NCBI RefSeq assembly: GCF_029227915.1 | Contig: NC_079880.1 | Coordinates: 4,652,001-4,716,000 of the forward strand | Length of the DNA: 64,000 nucleotides | Direction: 5' to 3' | Origin: Hydractinia symbiolongicarpus | Lineage: Eukaryota; Cnidaria; Hydrozoa; Anthoathecata; Hydractiniidae | Shown here: one piece after another, positions 1-10,128 of the stretch | Layout: each line of letters starts with the position of its first letter | Position numbering within the stretch: position 1 is the first letter of the stretch | Notes under the pieces: model-generated | Database searches by the model: none | The model's input: the letters and a program-made list of their open reading frames with translations, nothing else | Told to the model about the DNA's origin: nothing | Translations under genes and position numbers: made by a program

Positions 1-59
1 AGACTTGTAGTTTTTAAAAATGTTTTCATTTTTGATGAGACGCTGAATAAAAAAAGTTT

Positions 60-87
60 AATCGCCGGCAAACGAAAACCTGCGATT
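60..87. other. Inverted repeat AATCGC-N16-GCGATT in the monomer core
   Basis: AATCGC at 60-65 and its reverse complement GCGATT at 82-87 are separated by 16 bases that include the GCCGGC palindrome. The arms persist in the common classes with CCTGCGATT or CCCGCGATT. They are lost in classes reading CGCAATT or CGTTTT. It could be a weak hairpin or a dimeric protein site. Six-base arms may also occur by chance, so no function is claimed. Confidence 0.5.
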
Positions 88-111
88 TCCCGTAAATCCC
101 GGACTCGGCCC

Positions 112-129
112 GTATAGTCAAAAGTATAC
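112..129. other. Dyad GTATA-N8-TATAC
   Basis: GTATA at 112-116 and TATAC at 125-129 form an inverted repeat around an 8-base spacer directly after GGCCC. Both arms are kept in nearly every monomer I read, while the spacer is the main class-diagnostic site (GTCAAAAG, GTCGAATG, or TTCGAATA). Conserved arms with a variable centre would fit a dimeric binding site, though this is inference. A minority of copies lose the right arm (GTAAAC near 3367, 5796 and 12289, and GCATAC near 26043). Confidence 0.55.
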
Positions 130-406
130 AAAGAAAGTACCCAGGGTGTAAACTTATTTCCCAAACGATTTTTTAAATTATTTTTTCACCACTAAAACGC
201 ATGAGACTTGTAGTTTTCAAAAATGTTTTCATTTTTAATGAGACGCTGAATAAAAGAAGTTTAATCGCCGGCAAACGAAAACCTGCGATTTCCCGTAAAT
301 CCTGTACTCGGCCCGTATAGTCAAAAGTATACAAAGAAAGTACCCAGGGAGTAAACTCATTTCCCAAACGATTTTTTAAATTATTATTTCACCACTAAAG
401 CCCATG

Positions 407-608
407 AGACTTGTAATTTTCAAAGATGTTTTCATTTTTGATGAGACGCCTAATGAAAGAGGTTTAATCGCCGGCAAACGAAATCCCCCGTTTTCCCGTA
501 AATCCGGGGCTTGGCCCGTATAGTCGAATGTATACAAGGAAAGTACCCAGGGAGTAAACTCATTTCCCGAACGATTTTTTAAATTTTTTTTCACCACTAA
601 AACGCATG
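407..608 (+). repeat. Class 2 monomer (representative, 202 bp)
   Basis: It is preceded by AAGCCCATG rather than AAACGCATG. It reads CTTGTAATTTTCAAAGATG at the start, CCTAATGAAAGAGG in place of CTGAATAAAAGAAG, a CCCCCGTTTTCCCG core, then ATCCGGGGCTTGG and GTCGAATG. The class is common in regions A and C and is the likely parent of the palindrome-bearing monomers of regions F and G. Confidence 0.8.
515..528 (-). other. CENP-B-box-like motif with a spacer one base short (first example)
   Basis: The plus strand reads CCCG-TA-T-AGT-CGAA, so the minus strand reads TTCG-ACT-A-TA-CGGG. The canonical mammalian CENP-B box core is TTCG-N4-A-N2-CGGG. All nine core bases are present here but the first spacer is three bases instead of four. 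The same motif occurs in every monomer with GTATAGTCGAATG (for example 717-730). Monomers with GTATAGTCAAAAG carry TTTG instead of TTCG. No binding is claimed, because the spacing does not match the known box. Confidence 0.4.
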
Positions 609-811
609 AGACTTGTAGTTTTCAAAAATGTTTTCATTTTTGATGAGACGCTTAATGAAAGAGGTTTAATCGCCGGAAAACAAAAACCCGCAATTTCCCG
701 TAAATCCCGGGCTTGGCCCGTATAGTCGAATGTATACAAAGAGAGTACCCTGTGAGTAAACTCATTTCCCAAACGATTTTTTAAATTATTATTTCACCAC
801 TAAAGCCCATG
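609..811 (+). repeat. Class 3 monomer (representative, 203 bp)
   Basis: Diagnostic segments are CTTAATGAAAGAGG, ATCGCCGGAAAACAAAAACCC, CGCAATTTCCCG, CCCGGGCTTGG, GTCGAATG and GAGAGTACCCTGTGAG. It usually follows a class 2 unit in regions A and C. The motif at 717-730 is the CENP-B-box-like core with the short spacer. Confidence 0.8.
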
Positions 812-1418
812 AGACTTGTAATTTTCAAAGATGTTTTCATTTTTGATGAGACGCCTAATGAAAGAGGTTTAATCGCCGGCAAACGAAATCCCCCGTTTTC
901 CCGTAAATCCGGGGCTTGGCCCGTATAGTCGAATGTATACGAGGAAAGTACCCAGGGAGTAAACTCATTTCCCGAACGATTTTTTAAATTTTTTTTCACC
1001 ACTAAAACGCATGAGACTTGTAGTTTTCAAAAATGTTTTCATCTTTGATGAGACGCTTAATGAAAGAGGTTTAATCGCCGGAAAACAAAAACCCGCAATT
1101 TCCCGTAAATCCCGGGCTTGGCCCGTATAGTCGAATGTATACAAAGAGAGTACCCTGTGAGTAAACTCATTTCCCTAACGATTTTTTAAATTATTTTTTC
1201 ACCACTAAAACGCATGAGACTTGTAGTTTTTAAAAATGTTTTTATTTTTGATGAGACGCTGAATAAAAGAAGTTTAATCGCCGGCAAACGAAAACCCGCG
1301 ATTTCCCGTAAATCCCGGCTTGGCCCGTATAGTCAAAAGTATACAAAGAAAGTACACAGGGAGTAAACTCATTTTCCGAACGATTTTTTAAATTATTTTT
1401 TCACCACTAAAACGCACG

Positions 1419-2837
1419 AGACTTGTAGTTTTCAAAAATGTTTTCATTTTTGATGAGACGCTGAATAAAAGAAGTTTAATCGCCGGCAAACGAAAACCTG
1501 CGATTTCCCGTAAATCCTGTACTCGGCCCGTATAGTCAAAAGTATACAAAGAAAGTACCCAGGGAGTAAACTCATTTCCCAAACGATTTTTTAAATTATT
1601 ATTTCACCACTAAAGCCCATGAGACTTGTAATTTTCAAAGATGTTTTCATTTTTGATGAGACGCCTAATGAAAGAGGTTTAATCGCCGGCAAACGAAATC
1701 CCCCGTTTTCCCGTAAATCCGGGGCTTGGCCCGTATAGTCGAATGTATACAAGGAAAGTACCCAGGGAGTAAACTCATTTCCCGAACGATTTTTTAAATT
1801 TTTTTTCACCACTAAAACGCATGAGACTTGTAGTTTTCAAAAATGTTTTCATTTTTGATGAGACGCTTAATGAAAGAGGTTTAATCGCCGGAAAACAAAA
1901 ACCCGCAATTTCCCGTAAATCCCGGGCTTGGCCCGTATAGTCGAATGTATACAAAGAGAGTACCCTGTGAGTAAACTCATTTCCCAAACGATTTTTTAAA
2001 TTATTATTTCACCACTAAAGCCCATGAGACTTGTAATTTTCAAAGATGTTTTCATTTTTGATGAGACGCCTAATGAAAGAGGTTTAATCGCCGGCAAACG
2101 AAATCCCCCGTTTTCCCGTAAATCCGGGGCTTGGCCCGTATAGTCGAATGTATACGAGGAAAGTACCCAGGGAGTAAACTCATTTCCCGAACGATTTTTT
2201 AAATTTTTTTTCACCACTAAAACGCATGAGACTTGTAGTTTTCAAAAATGTTTTCATCTTTGATGAGACGCTTAATGAAAGAGGTTTAATCGCCGGAAAA
2301 CAAAAACCCGCAATTTCCCGTAAATCCCGGGCTTGGCCCGTATAGTCGAATGTATACAAAGAGAGTACCCTGTGAGTAAACTCATTTCCCTAACGATTTT
2401 TTAAATTATTTTTTCACCACTAAAACGCATGAGACTTGTAGTTTTCAAAAATGTTTTCATTTTTGATGAGACGCTGAATAAAAGAAGTTTAATCGCCGGC
2501 AAACGAAAACCTGCGATTTCCCGTAAATCCCGTACTCGGCCCGTATAGTCAAAAGTATACAAAGAAAGTACCCAGGGAGTAAACTCATTTCCCAAACGAT
2601 TTTTTAAATTATTATTTCACCACTAAAGCCCATGAGACTTGTAGTTTTTAAAAATGTTTTCATTTTTGATGAGACGCTGAATAAAAGAAGTTTAATCGCC
2701 GGCAAACGAAAACCCACAATTTCCCATAAATCCCGGTCTCGGCCCGTATAGTCAAAAGTATACAAGGAAAGTACCCAGTGAGTAAACTCATTTCCCTAAC
2801 GATTTTTTAAATTAGTTTTTCACCACTAAAACGCATG
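1419..2837 (+). repeat. Seven-monomer block shared with 10738-12156 (offset 9319)
   Basis: It includes the second copy of the five-monomer block, the class 1 unit at 2432-2634, and the unit at 2635-2837 with the diagnostic CCCACAATTTCCCATAAATC. The same order and diagnostic bases recur at 10738-12156. The match ends at 2838, where GTAGTATTC and AATTCCGTACTCGG here are not matched at 12157. Confidence 0.8.
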
Positions 2838-3400
2838 AGACTTGTAGTATTCAAAAATGTTTTCATTTTTGATGAGACGCTGAATAAAAGAAGTTTAATC
2901 GCCGGCAAACGAAAACCTGCGATTTCCCGTAAATTCCGTACTCGGCCCGTATAGTCAAAAGTATACAAAGAAAGTACCCAGGGAGTAAACTCATTTCCCG
3001 AACGATTTTTTAAATTATTATTTTACCACTAAAGCCCATGAGACTTGTAATTTTCAAAGATGTTTTCATTTTTGATGAGACGCCTAATGAAAGAGGTTTA
3101 ATCGCCGGCAAACGAAATCCCGCGTTTTCCCGTAAATCCGGGGCTCGGCCCGTATAGTCGAATGTATACAAGGAAAGTACCCAGGGAGTAAACTCATTTC
3201 TGGAACGATTTTTTAAATTTTTTTTCACCACTAAAACGCATGAGACTTGTAGTTTTCAAAAATGTTTTCATTTTTGATGAGACGCTGAATAAAAGAAGTT
3301 TAATCGCCGGCAAACGAAAACCTGCGATTTCCCGTAAATCCCGTACTCGGCCCGTATAGTCAAAAGTAAACAAAGAAAGTACCCAGGGAGTAAACTCATT
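2229..3400 (+). repeat. Block shared with 13371-14542 (offset 11142)
   Basis: It starts with a class 3 unit that reads TTTTCATCTTTGATG and runs through the GTAGTATTC unit, a class 2 unit, and a class 1 unit with GTAAACAAAG in place of GTATACAAAG. All of these recur in order at 13371-14542. It overlaps the block shared with 10738-12156, so region A is matched by two different parts of region C. Confidence 0.75.
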
Positions 3401-3444
3401 TCCCGAACGATTTTTTAAATTTTTTTTTACCACTAAAACGCATG

Positions 3445-4978
3445 AGACTTGTAGTTTTCAAAAATGTTTTCATTTTTGATGAGACGCCTAATGAAAGAGG
3501 TTTAATCGCCGGAAAACAAAAACCCGCAATTTCCCGTAAATCCCGGGCTCGGCCCGTATAGTCGAATGTATACAAAGAGAGTACCCTGTGAGTAAACTCA
3601 TTTCCAGAACGATTTTTTAAAGTATTTTTTCACCACTAAAACGCATAACACTTGTAGTTTTTAAAAATGTTTTCCTTTTTGATGAGACGCTGAATAAAAG
3701 AAGTTTAATCGCCGGCAAACGAAAACCCGCGATTTTCCGTAAATCCCGGCTTGGCCCGTATAGTAAAAAGTATACAAAGAAAGTACCTAGGGAGTAAACT
3801 CATTTCCCGAACGATTTTTTAAATTATTTTTTCACCACTAAAACGCATAACACTTGTAGTTTTTAAAAATGTTTTCCTTTTTGATGAGACGCTGAATAAA
3901 AGAAGTTTAATCGCCGGCAAACGAAAACCCGCGATTTTCCGTAAATCCCGGCTTGGCCCGTATAGTCAAAAGTATACAAAGAAAGTACCCAGGGAGTAAA
4001 CTCATTTCCCGAACGATTTTTTAAATTATTTTTTCACCACTAAAACGCATGAGACTTGTAGTTTTCAAAAATGTTTTAATTTTTGATGAGACGCTGAATA
4101 AAAGAAGTTTAATCGCCGGCAAACGAAAACCTGCGATTTCCCGTAAATCCCGGGCTTGGCCCGTATAGTCAAAAGTATACAAAGAAAGTACCCAGGGAGT
4201 AAACTCATTTCCCGAACGTTTTTTTAAATTAATTTTTACCACTAAAACGCATGAGACTTGTAGTTTTTAAAAATGTTTTCATTTTTGATGAGACGCTGAA
4301 TAAAAGAGGTTTAATCGCCGGCAAACGAAAACCTGCGATTTCCCGTAAATCCCGTACTCGGCCCGTATAGTCAAAAGTATACAAAGAAAGTACCCAGGGA
4401 GTAAACTCATTTCCCAAACGATTTTTTAAATTATTATTTCACCACTAAAGCCCATGAGACTTGTAATTTTCAAAGATGTTTTCATTTTTGATGAGACGCC
4501 TAATGAAAGAGGTTTAATCGCCGGCAAACGAAATCCCGCAATTTCCCGTAAATCCCGGGCTTGGCCCGTATAGTCGAATGTATACAAAGAGAGTACCCTG
4601 TGAGTAAACTCATTTCCAGAACGATTTTTTAAAGTATTTTTTCACCACTAAAACGCATAACACTTGTAGTTTTTAAAAATGTTTTCCTTTTTGATGAGAC
4701 GCTGAATAAAAGAAGTTTAATCGCCGGCAAACGAAAACCCGTGATTTTCCGTAAATCCCGGCTTGGCCCGTATAGTCAAAAGTATACAAAGAAAGTACCT
4801 AGGGAGTAAACTCATTTCCCGAACGATTTTTTAAATTATTTTTTCATCACTAAAACGAATAACACTTGTAGTTTTTAAAAATGTTTTCCTTTTTGATGAG
4901 ACGCTGAATAAAAGAAGTTTAATCGCCGGCAAACGAAAACCCGCGATTTTCCGTAAATCCCGGCTTGGCCCGTATAGT
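3445..4978 (+). repeat. Block shared with 14790-16323 (offset 11345)
   Basis: It contains class 3, two class 4 units, the TTTTAATTTTTGATG unit, the unit ending AACGTTTTTTTAAATTAA, a class 2 variant, and class 4 units including CATCACTAAAACGAATAACAC. The order is the same at 14790-16323. The offset differs from the preceding block by 203 bp because the class 2 monomer at 14588-14790 has no counterpart here. The match breaks inside a monomer at about 4978. Confidence 0.75.
3648..3849 (+). repeat. Class 4 monomer (representative, 202 bp)
   Basis: The unit starts ACACTTGTAG instead of AGACTTGTAG and has TTTTTAAAAATGTTTTCC, TTTTTGATGAG, CCCGCGATTTTCCG, CCCGGCTTGG with one G fewer, and GTACCTAGGG. 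It occurs singly or as adjacent pairs in regions A and C only, as far as I can see. Confidence 0.8.
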
Positions 4979-5062
4979 CGAATGTATACAAGGAAAGTAC
5001 CCAGGGAGTAAACTCATTTCCCGAACGATTTTTTAAATTTTTTTTCACCACTAAAACGCATG
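4862..5062 (+). repeat. Chimeric monomer: class 4 left half, class 2 right half
   Basis: The left part (ACACTTG, TTTTCC, CGATTTTCCG, CCCGGCTTGG) is class 4. After the shared CTTGGCCCGTATAGTC the unit continues GAATGTATACAAGG, as in class 2, and the next unit is class 3. In the related copy near 16207 the class 4 unit continues AAAAGTATACAAAG. The switch falls within about 4963-4979 and marks an exchange inside a monomer. Confidence 0.75.
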
Positions 5063-5671
5063 AGACTTGTAGTTTTCAAAAATGTTTTCATCTTTGATGA
5101 GACGCTTAATGAAAGAGGTTTAATCGCCGGAAAACAAAAACCCGCAATTTCCCGTAAATCCCGGGCTTGGCCCGTATAGTCGAATGTATACAAAGAGAGT
5201 ACCCTGTGAGTAAACTCATTTCCCTAACGATTTTTTAAATTATTTTTTCACCACTAAAACGCATGAGACTTGTAGTTTTCAAAAATGTTTTCATTTTTGA
5301 TGAGACGCTGAATAAAAGAAGTTTAATCGCCGGCAAACGAAAACCTGCGATTTCCCGTAAATCCCGTACTCGGCCCGTATAGTCAAAAGTATACAAAGAA
5401 AGTACCCAGGGAGTAAACTCATTTCCCGAACGATTTTTTAAATTATTTTTTCACCATTAAAACGCATAAGACTTGTAGTTTTTAAAAATGTTTTCATTTT
5501 TGATGAGACGCTGAATAAAAAAAGTTTAATCGCCGGCAAACGAAAACCTGCGATTTCCCGAAAATCCCGGACTCGGCCCGTATAGTCAAAAGTATACAAA
5601 TAAAGTACCCAGGGTGTAAACTCATTTCCCGAACGATTTTTTAAATTATTTTTTCACCACTAAAACGCATG

Positions 5672-6885
5672 AGACTTGTAGTTTTCAAAAATGTTTTCAT
5701 TTTTGATGAGACGCTGAATAAAAGAAGTTTAATCGCCGGCAAACGAAAACCTGCGATTTCCCGTAAATCCCGTACTCGGCCCGTATAGTCAAAAGTAAAC
5801 AAAGAAAGTACCCAGGGAGTAAACTCATTTCCCAAACGATTTTTTAAATTATTATTTCACCACTAAAGCCCATGAGACTTGTAATTTTCAAAGATGTTTT
5901 CATTTTTGATGAGACGCCTAATGAAAGAGGTATAATCGCCGGCAAACGAAATCCCGCGTTTTCCCGTAAATCCGGGGCTCGGCCCGTATAGTCGAATGTA
6001 TACAAGGAAAGTACCCAGGGAGTAAACTCATTTTCCGAACGATTTTTTAAATTTTTTTTTACCACTAAAACGCATGAGACTTGTAGTTTTTAAAAATGTT
6101 TTCATTTTTGATGAGACGCTTAATGAAAGAGGTTTAATCGCCGGAAAACAAAAACCCGCAATTTCCCGTAAATCCCGGGCTTGGCCCGTATAGTCGAATG
6201 TATACAAAGAGAGTACCCTGTGAGTAAACTCATTTCCAGAACGATTTTTTAAAGTATTTTTTCACCACTAAAACGCATAACACTTGTAGTTTTTAAAAAT
6301 GTTTTCCTTTTTGATGAGACGCTGAATAAAAGAAGTTTAATCGCCGGCAAACGAAAACCCGCGATTTTCCGTAAATCCCGGCTTGGCCCGTATAGTCAAA
6401 AGTATACAAAGAAAGTACCTAGGGAGTAAACTCATTTCCCGAACGATTTTTTAAATTATTTTTTCACCACTAAAACGCATAACACTTGTAGTTTTTAAAA
6501 ATGTTTTCCTTTTTGATGAGACGCTGAATAAAAGAAGTTTAATCGCCGGCAAACGAAAACCCGCGATTTTCCGTAAATCCCGGCTTGGCCCGTATAGTCA
6601 AAAGTATACAAAGAAAGTACCCAGGGAGTAAACTCATTTCCCGAACGATTTTTTAAATTATTTTTTCACCACTAAAACGCATGAGACTTGTAGTTTTCAA
6701 AAATGTTTTAATTTTTGATAAGACGCTGAATAAAAGAAGTTTAATCGCCGGCAAACGAAAACCTGCGATTTCCCGTAAATCCCGGGCTTGGCCCGTATAG
6801 TCAAAAGTATACAAAGAAAGTACCCAGGGAGTAAACTCATTTCCCGAACGATTTTTTAAATTTTTTTTCACCACTAAAACGCATG
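5672..6885 (+). repeat. Block shared with 12157-13370 (offset 6485)
   Basis: It begins with a class 1 unit containing GTAAACAAAG, then a class 2 unit with GAGGTATAATCG, a class 3 unit, two class 4 units and a TTTTAATTTTTGAT unit. The same series is seen at 12157-13370, and again at 17016 onward with an offset of 11344. Confidence 0.75.
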
Positions 6886-8707
6886 AGACTTGTAGTTTTC
6901 AAAAATGTTTTCATTTTTGATGAGACGTTTAATGAAAGAGGTATAATCGCCGGAAAACGAAAACCCGCAATTTCCCGTAAATCCCAGGCTTGGCCCGTAT
7001 AGTCGAATGTATACAAAGAAAGTACCCTGTGAGTAAACTCATTTTCAGAACGATTTTTTAAAGTATTTTTTCACCACTAAAACGCGTAAGACTTGTAGTT
7101 TTTAAAAATGTTTTTCTTTTTGATGAGACGCTGAATAAAAAAAGTTTAATCGCCGGCAAACGAAAACCCGCGATTTTCCGTAAATCCCGGCTTGGCCCGT
7201 ATAGTCAAAAGTATACAAAGAAAGTACCCAGGGAGTAAACTCATTTCCCGAACGATTTTTTAAATTATTTTTTCACCACTAAAACGCATGAGACTTGTAG
7301 TTTTCAAAAATGTTTTCATTTTTGATGAGACGCTGAATAAAAGAAGTTTAATCGCCGGCAAACGAAAACCTGCGATTTCCCGTAAATCCCGGGCTTGGCC
7401 CGTATAGTCAAAAGTATACAAAGAAAGTACCCAGGGAGTAAACTCATTTCCCGAACGATTTTTTAAATTACTTTTTACCACTAAAACGCATGAGACTTGT
7501 AGTTTTTAAAAATGTTTTCATTTTTGATGAGACGCTGAATAAAAGAAGTTTAATCGCCGGCAAACGAAAACCTGCGATTTTCCGTAAATCCTGGACTCGG
7601 CCCGTATGGTCAAAAGTATACAAAGAAAGTACCCAGGGAGTAAACTCATTTCCCAAACGATTTTTTAAATTATTATTTCACCACTAAAACGCACGAGACT
7701 TGTAGTTTTCAAGAATGTTTTCATTTTTGTTGAGACGCTGAATAAAAGCAGTTTAATCGCCGGCAAACGAAAACCTGCGATTTCCCGTAAATCCCGGACT
7801 CGGCCCGTATAGTCAAAAGTATACAAAGAAAGTACCCAGGGAGTAAACTCATTTCCAGAACGATTTTTTAAATTATTTTTTCACCACTAAAACGCATAAG
7901 ACTTGTAGTTTTTAAAAATGTTTTCATTTTTGATGAGACGCTGAATAAAAGAAGTTTAATCGCCGGCAAACGAAAACCCGCGATTTCCCGTAAATCCCGG
8001 GCTTGGCCGTATAGTCAAAAGTATACAAAGAAAGTACCCAGGGAGTAAACTCATTTCCCGAACGATTTTTTAAATTACTTTTTCACCACTAAAACGCATG
8101 AGACTTGTAGTTTTCAAAAATGTTTTCATTTTTGATGAGACGCTGAATAAAAGCAGTTTAATCGCCGGCAAACAAAAACCTGCGATTTCCCTAAATCCCA
8201 GACTCGGCCCGTATAGTCAAAAGTATACAAAGAAATTACCCAGGGAGTAAACTCATTTCCAGAACGATTTTTTAAATTATTTTTTTACCACTAAAACGCA
8301 TAAGACTTGTAGTTTTTAAAAATGTTTTCATTTTTGATGAGACGCTGAATAAAAGAAGTTTAATCGCCGGCAAACGAAAACCCGCGATTTCCCGTAAATC
8401 CCGGGCTTGGCCCGTATAGTCAAAAGCATACAAAGAAAGTACCCAGGGAGTAAACTCATTTCCCGAACGATTTTTTATATTATTTTTTTACCACTAAACG
8501 CATGAGACTTGTAGTTTTCAAAAATATTTTCATATTTGATGGGACGCTTAATAAAAGAAGTTTAATCGCCGGCAAACGAAAATCCGCGACTTCCCGTAAA
8601 TCCCGGACTCGGCCCGTATAGTCAAAAGTATACAAAGAAAGTACCAAGGGAGTAAACTCATTTCCCGAACGATTTTTTAAATTATTTTTTCACCACTAAA
8701 ACGCATG

Positions 8708-10128
8708 AGACTTGCAGTTTTTAAAAATGATTTCATTTTTGATGAGGCGGTGAATAAAAGAAGTTTAATCGCCGGCAAACGAAAACCTGCGATTTCCAGT
8801 AAATCCTGGACTCGGCCCGTGTAGTCAAAAGTATACAAAGAAAGTACCCAGGGAGTAAACTCATTTCCCAAACGATTTTTTAAATTATTATTTCACCACT
8901 AAAACGCATGAGACTTGTAGTTTTCAAGAATGTTTTCATTTTTGATGAGACGCTGAATAAAAGAAGTTTAATCGCCGGCAAACGAAAACCTGCGATTTCC
9001 TGTAAATCCCGGACTCGGCCCGTATAGTCAAAAGTGTACAAAGAAAGTACCCAGAGAGTAAACTCATTTCCAGAACGATTTTTTAAATTATTTTTTCACC
9101 ATTAAAACGCATAAGACTTGTAGTTTTTAAAAATGTTTTCATTTTTGATGAGACGCTGAATAAAAAAAGTTTAATCGCCGGCAAACGAAAACCTGCGATT
9201 TCCCGTAAATCCCAGACTCGGCCCGTATAGTCAAAAGTATACAAAGAAAGTAACCAGGGTGTAAACTCATTTCCCGAACGGTTTTTTAAATTATTTTTTC
9301 ACCACTAAACCGCATGAGACTTGTAGTTTTTAAAAATGTTTTCATTTTTGATGAGACGCTGAATAAAAGAAGTTTAATCGCCGGCAAACGAAAACCCGCA
9401 ATTTCCCGTAAATCCCCGTCTCGGCCCGTATAATCAAAAGTATACAAGGAAAGTACCCAGTGAGTAAACTCATTTCCCTAACGATTTTTTAAATTATTTT
9501 TTCACCATTAAAACGCATAAGACTTGTAGTTTTTAAAAATGTTTTCATTTTTGATGAGACGCTGAATAAAAAAAGTTTAATCGCCGGCAAACGAAAACCT
9601 GCGATTTCCCGTAAATCCCGGACTCGGCCCGTATAGTGAAAAGTATACAAAGAAAGTACCCAGGGTGTAAACTTAATTCCCAAACGATTTTTTAAATTAT
9701 TTTTTCACCACTAAAACGCATGAGACTTGTAGTTTTCAAAAATGTTTTCATTTTTGATGAGACGCTGAATAAAAGAAGTTTAATCGCCGGCAAACGAAAA
9801 CCCGCAATTTCCCGTAAATCCCCGTCTCGGCCCGTATAGTCAAAAGTATACAAGGAAAGTACCCAGTGAGTAAACTCATTTCCCTAACGATTTTTTAAAT
9901 TATTTTTTCACCATTAAAGCCCATGAGACTTGTAGTTTTTAAAAATGTTTTCATTTTTGATGAGACGCTGAATAAAAGAAGTTTAATCGCCGGCAAACGA
10001 AAATCCGCGACTTCCCGTAAATCCCGGACTCGGCCCGTATATTCAAAAGTATACAAAGAAAGTACCAAGGGAGTAAACTCATTTCCCGAACGATTTTTTA
10101 AATTATTTTTTCACCACTAAAACGCATG
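8708..10128 (+). repeat. 7-monomer higher-order repeat, 1421 bp (copy in region B)
   Basis: The unit starts with the CTTGCAG monomer at 8708. It continues with 8911 (CGATTTCCTG, GTGTAC, CAGAGAG), 9114 (AAAAAAAG, CCCAGACTCGG, TAACCAGGGTG), 9317 (CCGCAATTTCCCG, CCCCGTCTCGG), 9520 (AAAAAAAG, CAGGGTGTAAACTT), 9723 (CCCCGTCTCGG) and 9926 (AATCCGCGACTTCCCG). The next CTTGCAG unit is at 10129, so the period is 1421 bp, or 7 x 203. Region H holds a six-monomer derivative at 61751-62968 and a further partial copy. Confidence 0.8.

Larger units (their letters stand above)
1..203 (+). repeat. Reference monomer (203 bp), start of window
   Basis: This is a complete unit of the class found as the fifth member of the 7-monomer HOR (other copies at 9520, 62360 and 63781). 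It differs from the last complete unit of the window (63781-63983) at one base by eye. Hand count gives 72 G+C of 203, or 35%. The segment 61-120 is about 55% GC while the rest is about 27%. There are ten CpG dinucleotides. A T-run/A-run block lies at 11-20 and the T6 run of CGATTTTTTAAATT lies near 167-180. At about 203 bp the unit is close to one nucleosome plus linker. Confidence 0.9.
204..1216 (+). repeat. Five-monomer block, copy 1 (copy 2 at 1419-2431)
   Basis: The order class 1, 2, 3, 2, 3 over 1013 bp is repeated 1215 bp downstream with only scattered single-base differences (for example TTTTTAATGAG here against TTTTTGATGAG at the matching place). The sixth monomers (1217 and 2432) are of different types, so the HOR period is six monomers but only five match. 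Confidence 0.85.
204..7290 (+). repeat. Region A: array segment rich in class 2, 3 and 4 monomers
   Basis: This region mixes class 1 monomers (CCTGCGATTT followed by ACTCGG) with three distinctive types. Class 2 has CTTGTAATTTTCAAAGATG, CCTAATGAAAGAGG and a CGTTTTCCCG core. Class 3 has CTTAATGAAAGAGG, GGAAAACAAAAACCC and GTACCCTGTGAG. Class 4 has CATAACACTTG and TTTTCCTTTTTG. Blocks of the region recur in region C at offsets of 9319, 11142, 11345 and 6485 bp, so A and C are rearranged copies of a common ancestral block. It contains no genes. Confidence 0.85.

Noticed and set aside
167-180. T-run near CGATTTTTTAAATT as a transcription terminator
   Set aside because: No GC-rich stem precedes it and no transcription unit exists. 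The T-run is simply part of every monomer.
173-367. Repeated minus-strand open frames of 60-73 codons (begin MGNEFTPWVLSLYTF), dozens of copies
   Set aside because: They are the satellite unit translated. The unit is 202-203 bp, so the frame shifts at each repeat, many monomers break it with one-base deletions, and there is no sign of coding selection or of flanking gene signals.
515-528. True CENP-B box
   Set aside because: The core bases are present but the spacing is one base short. It is reported only as a box-like motif.
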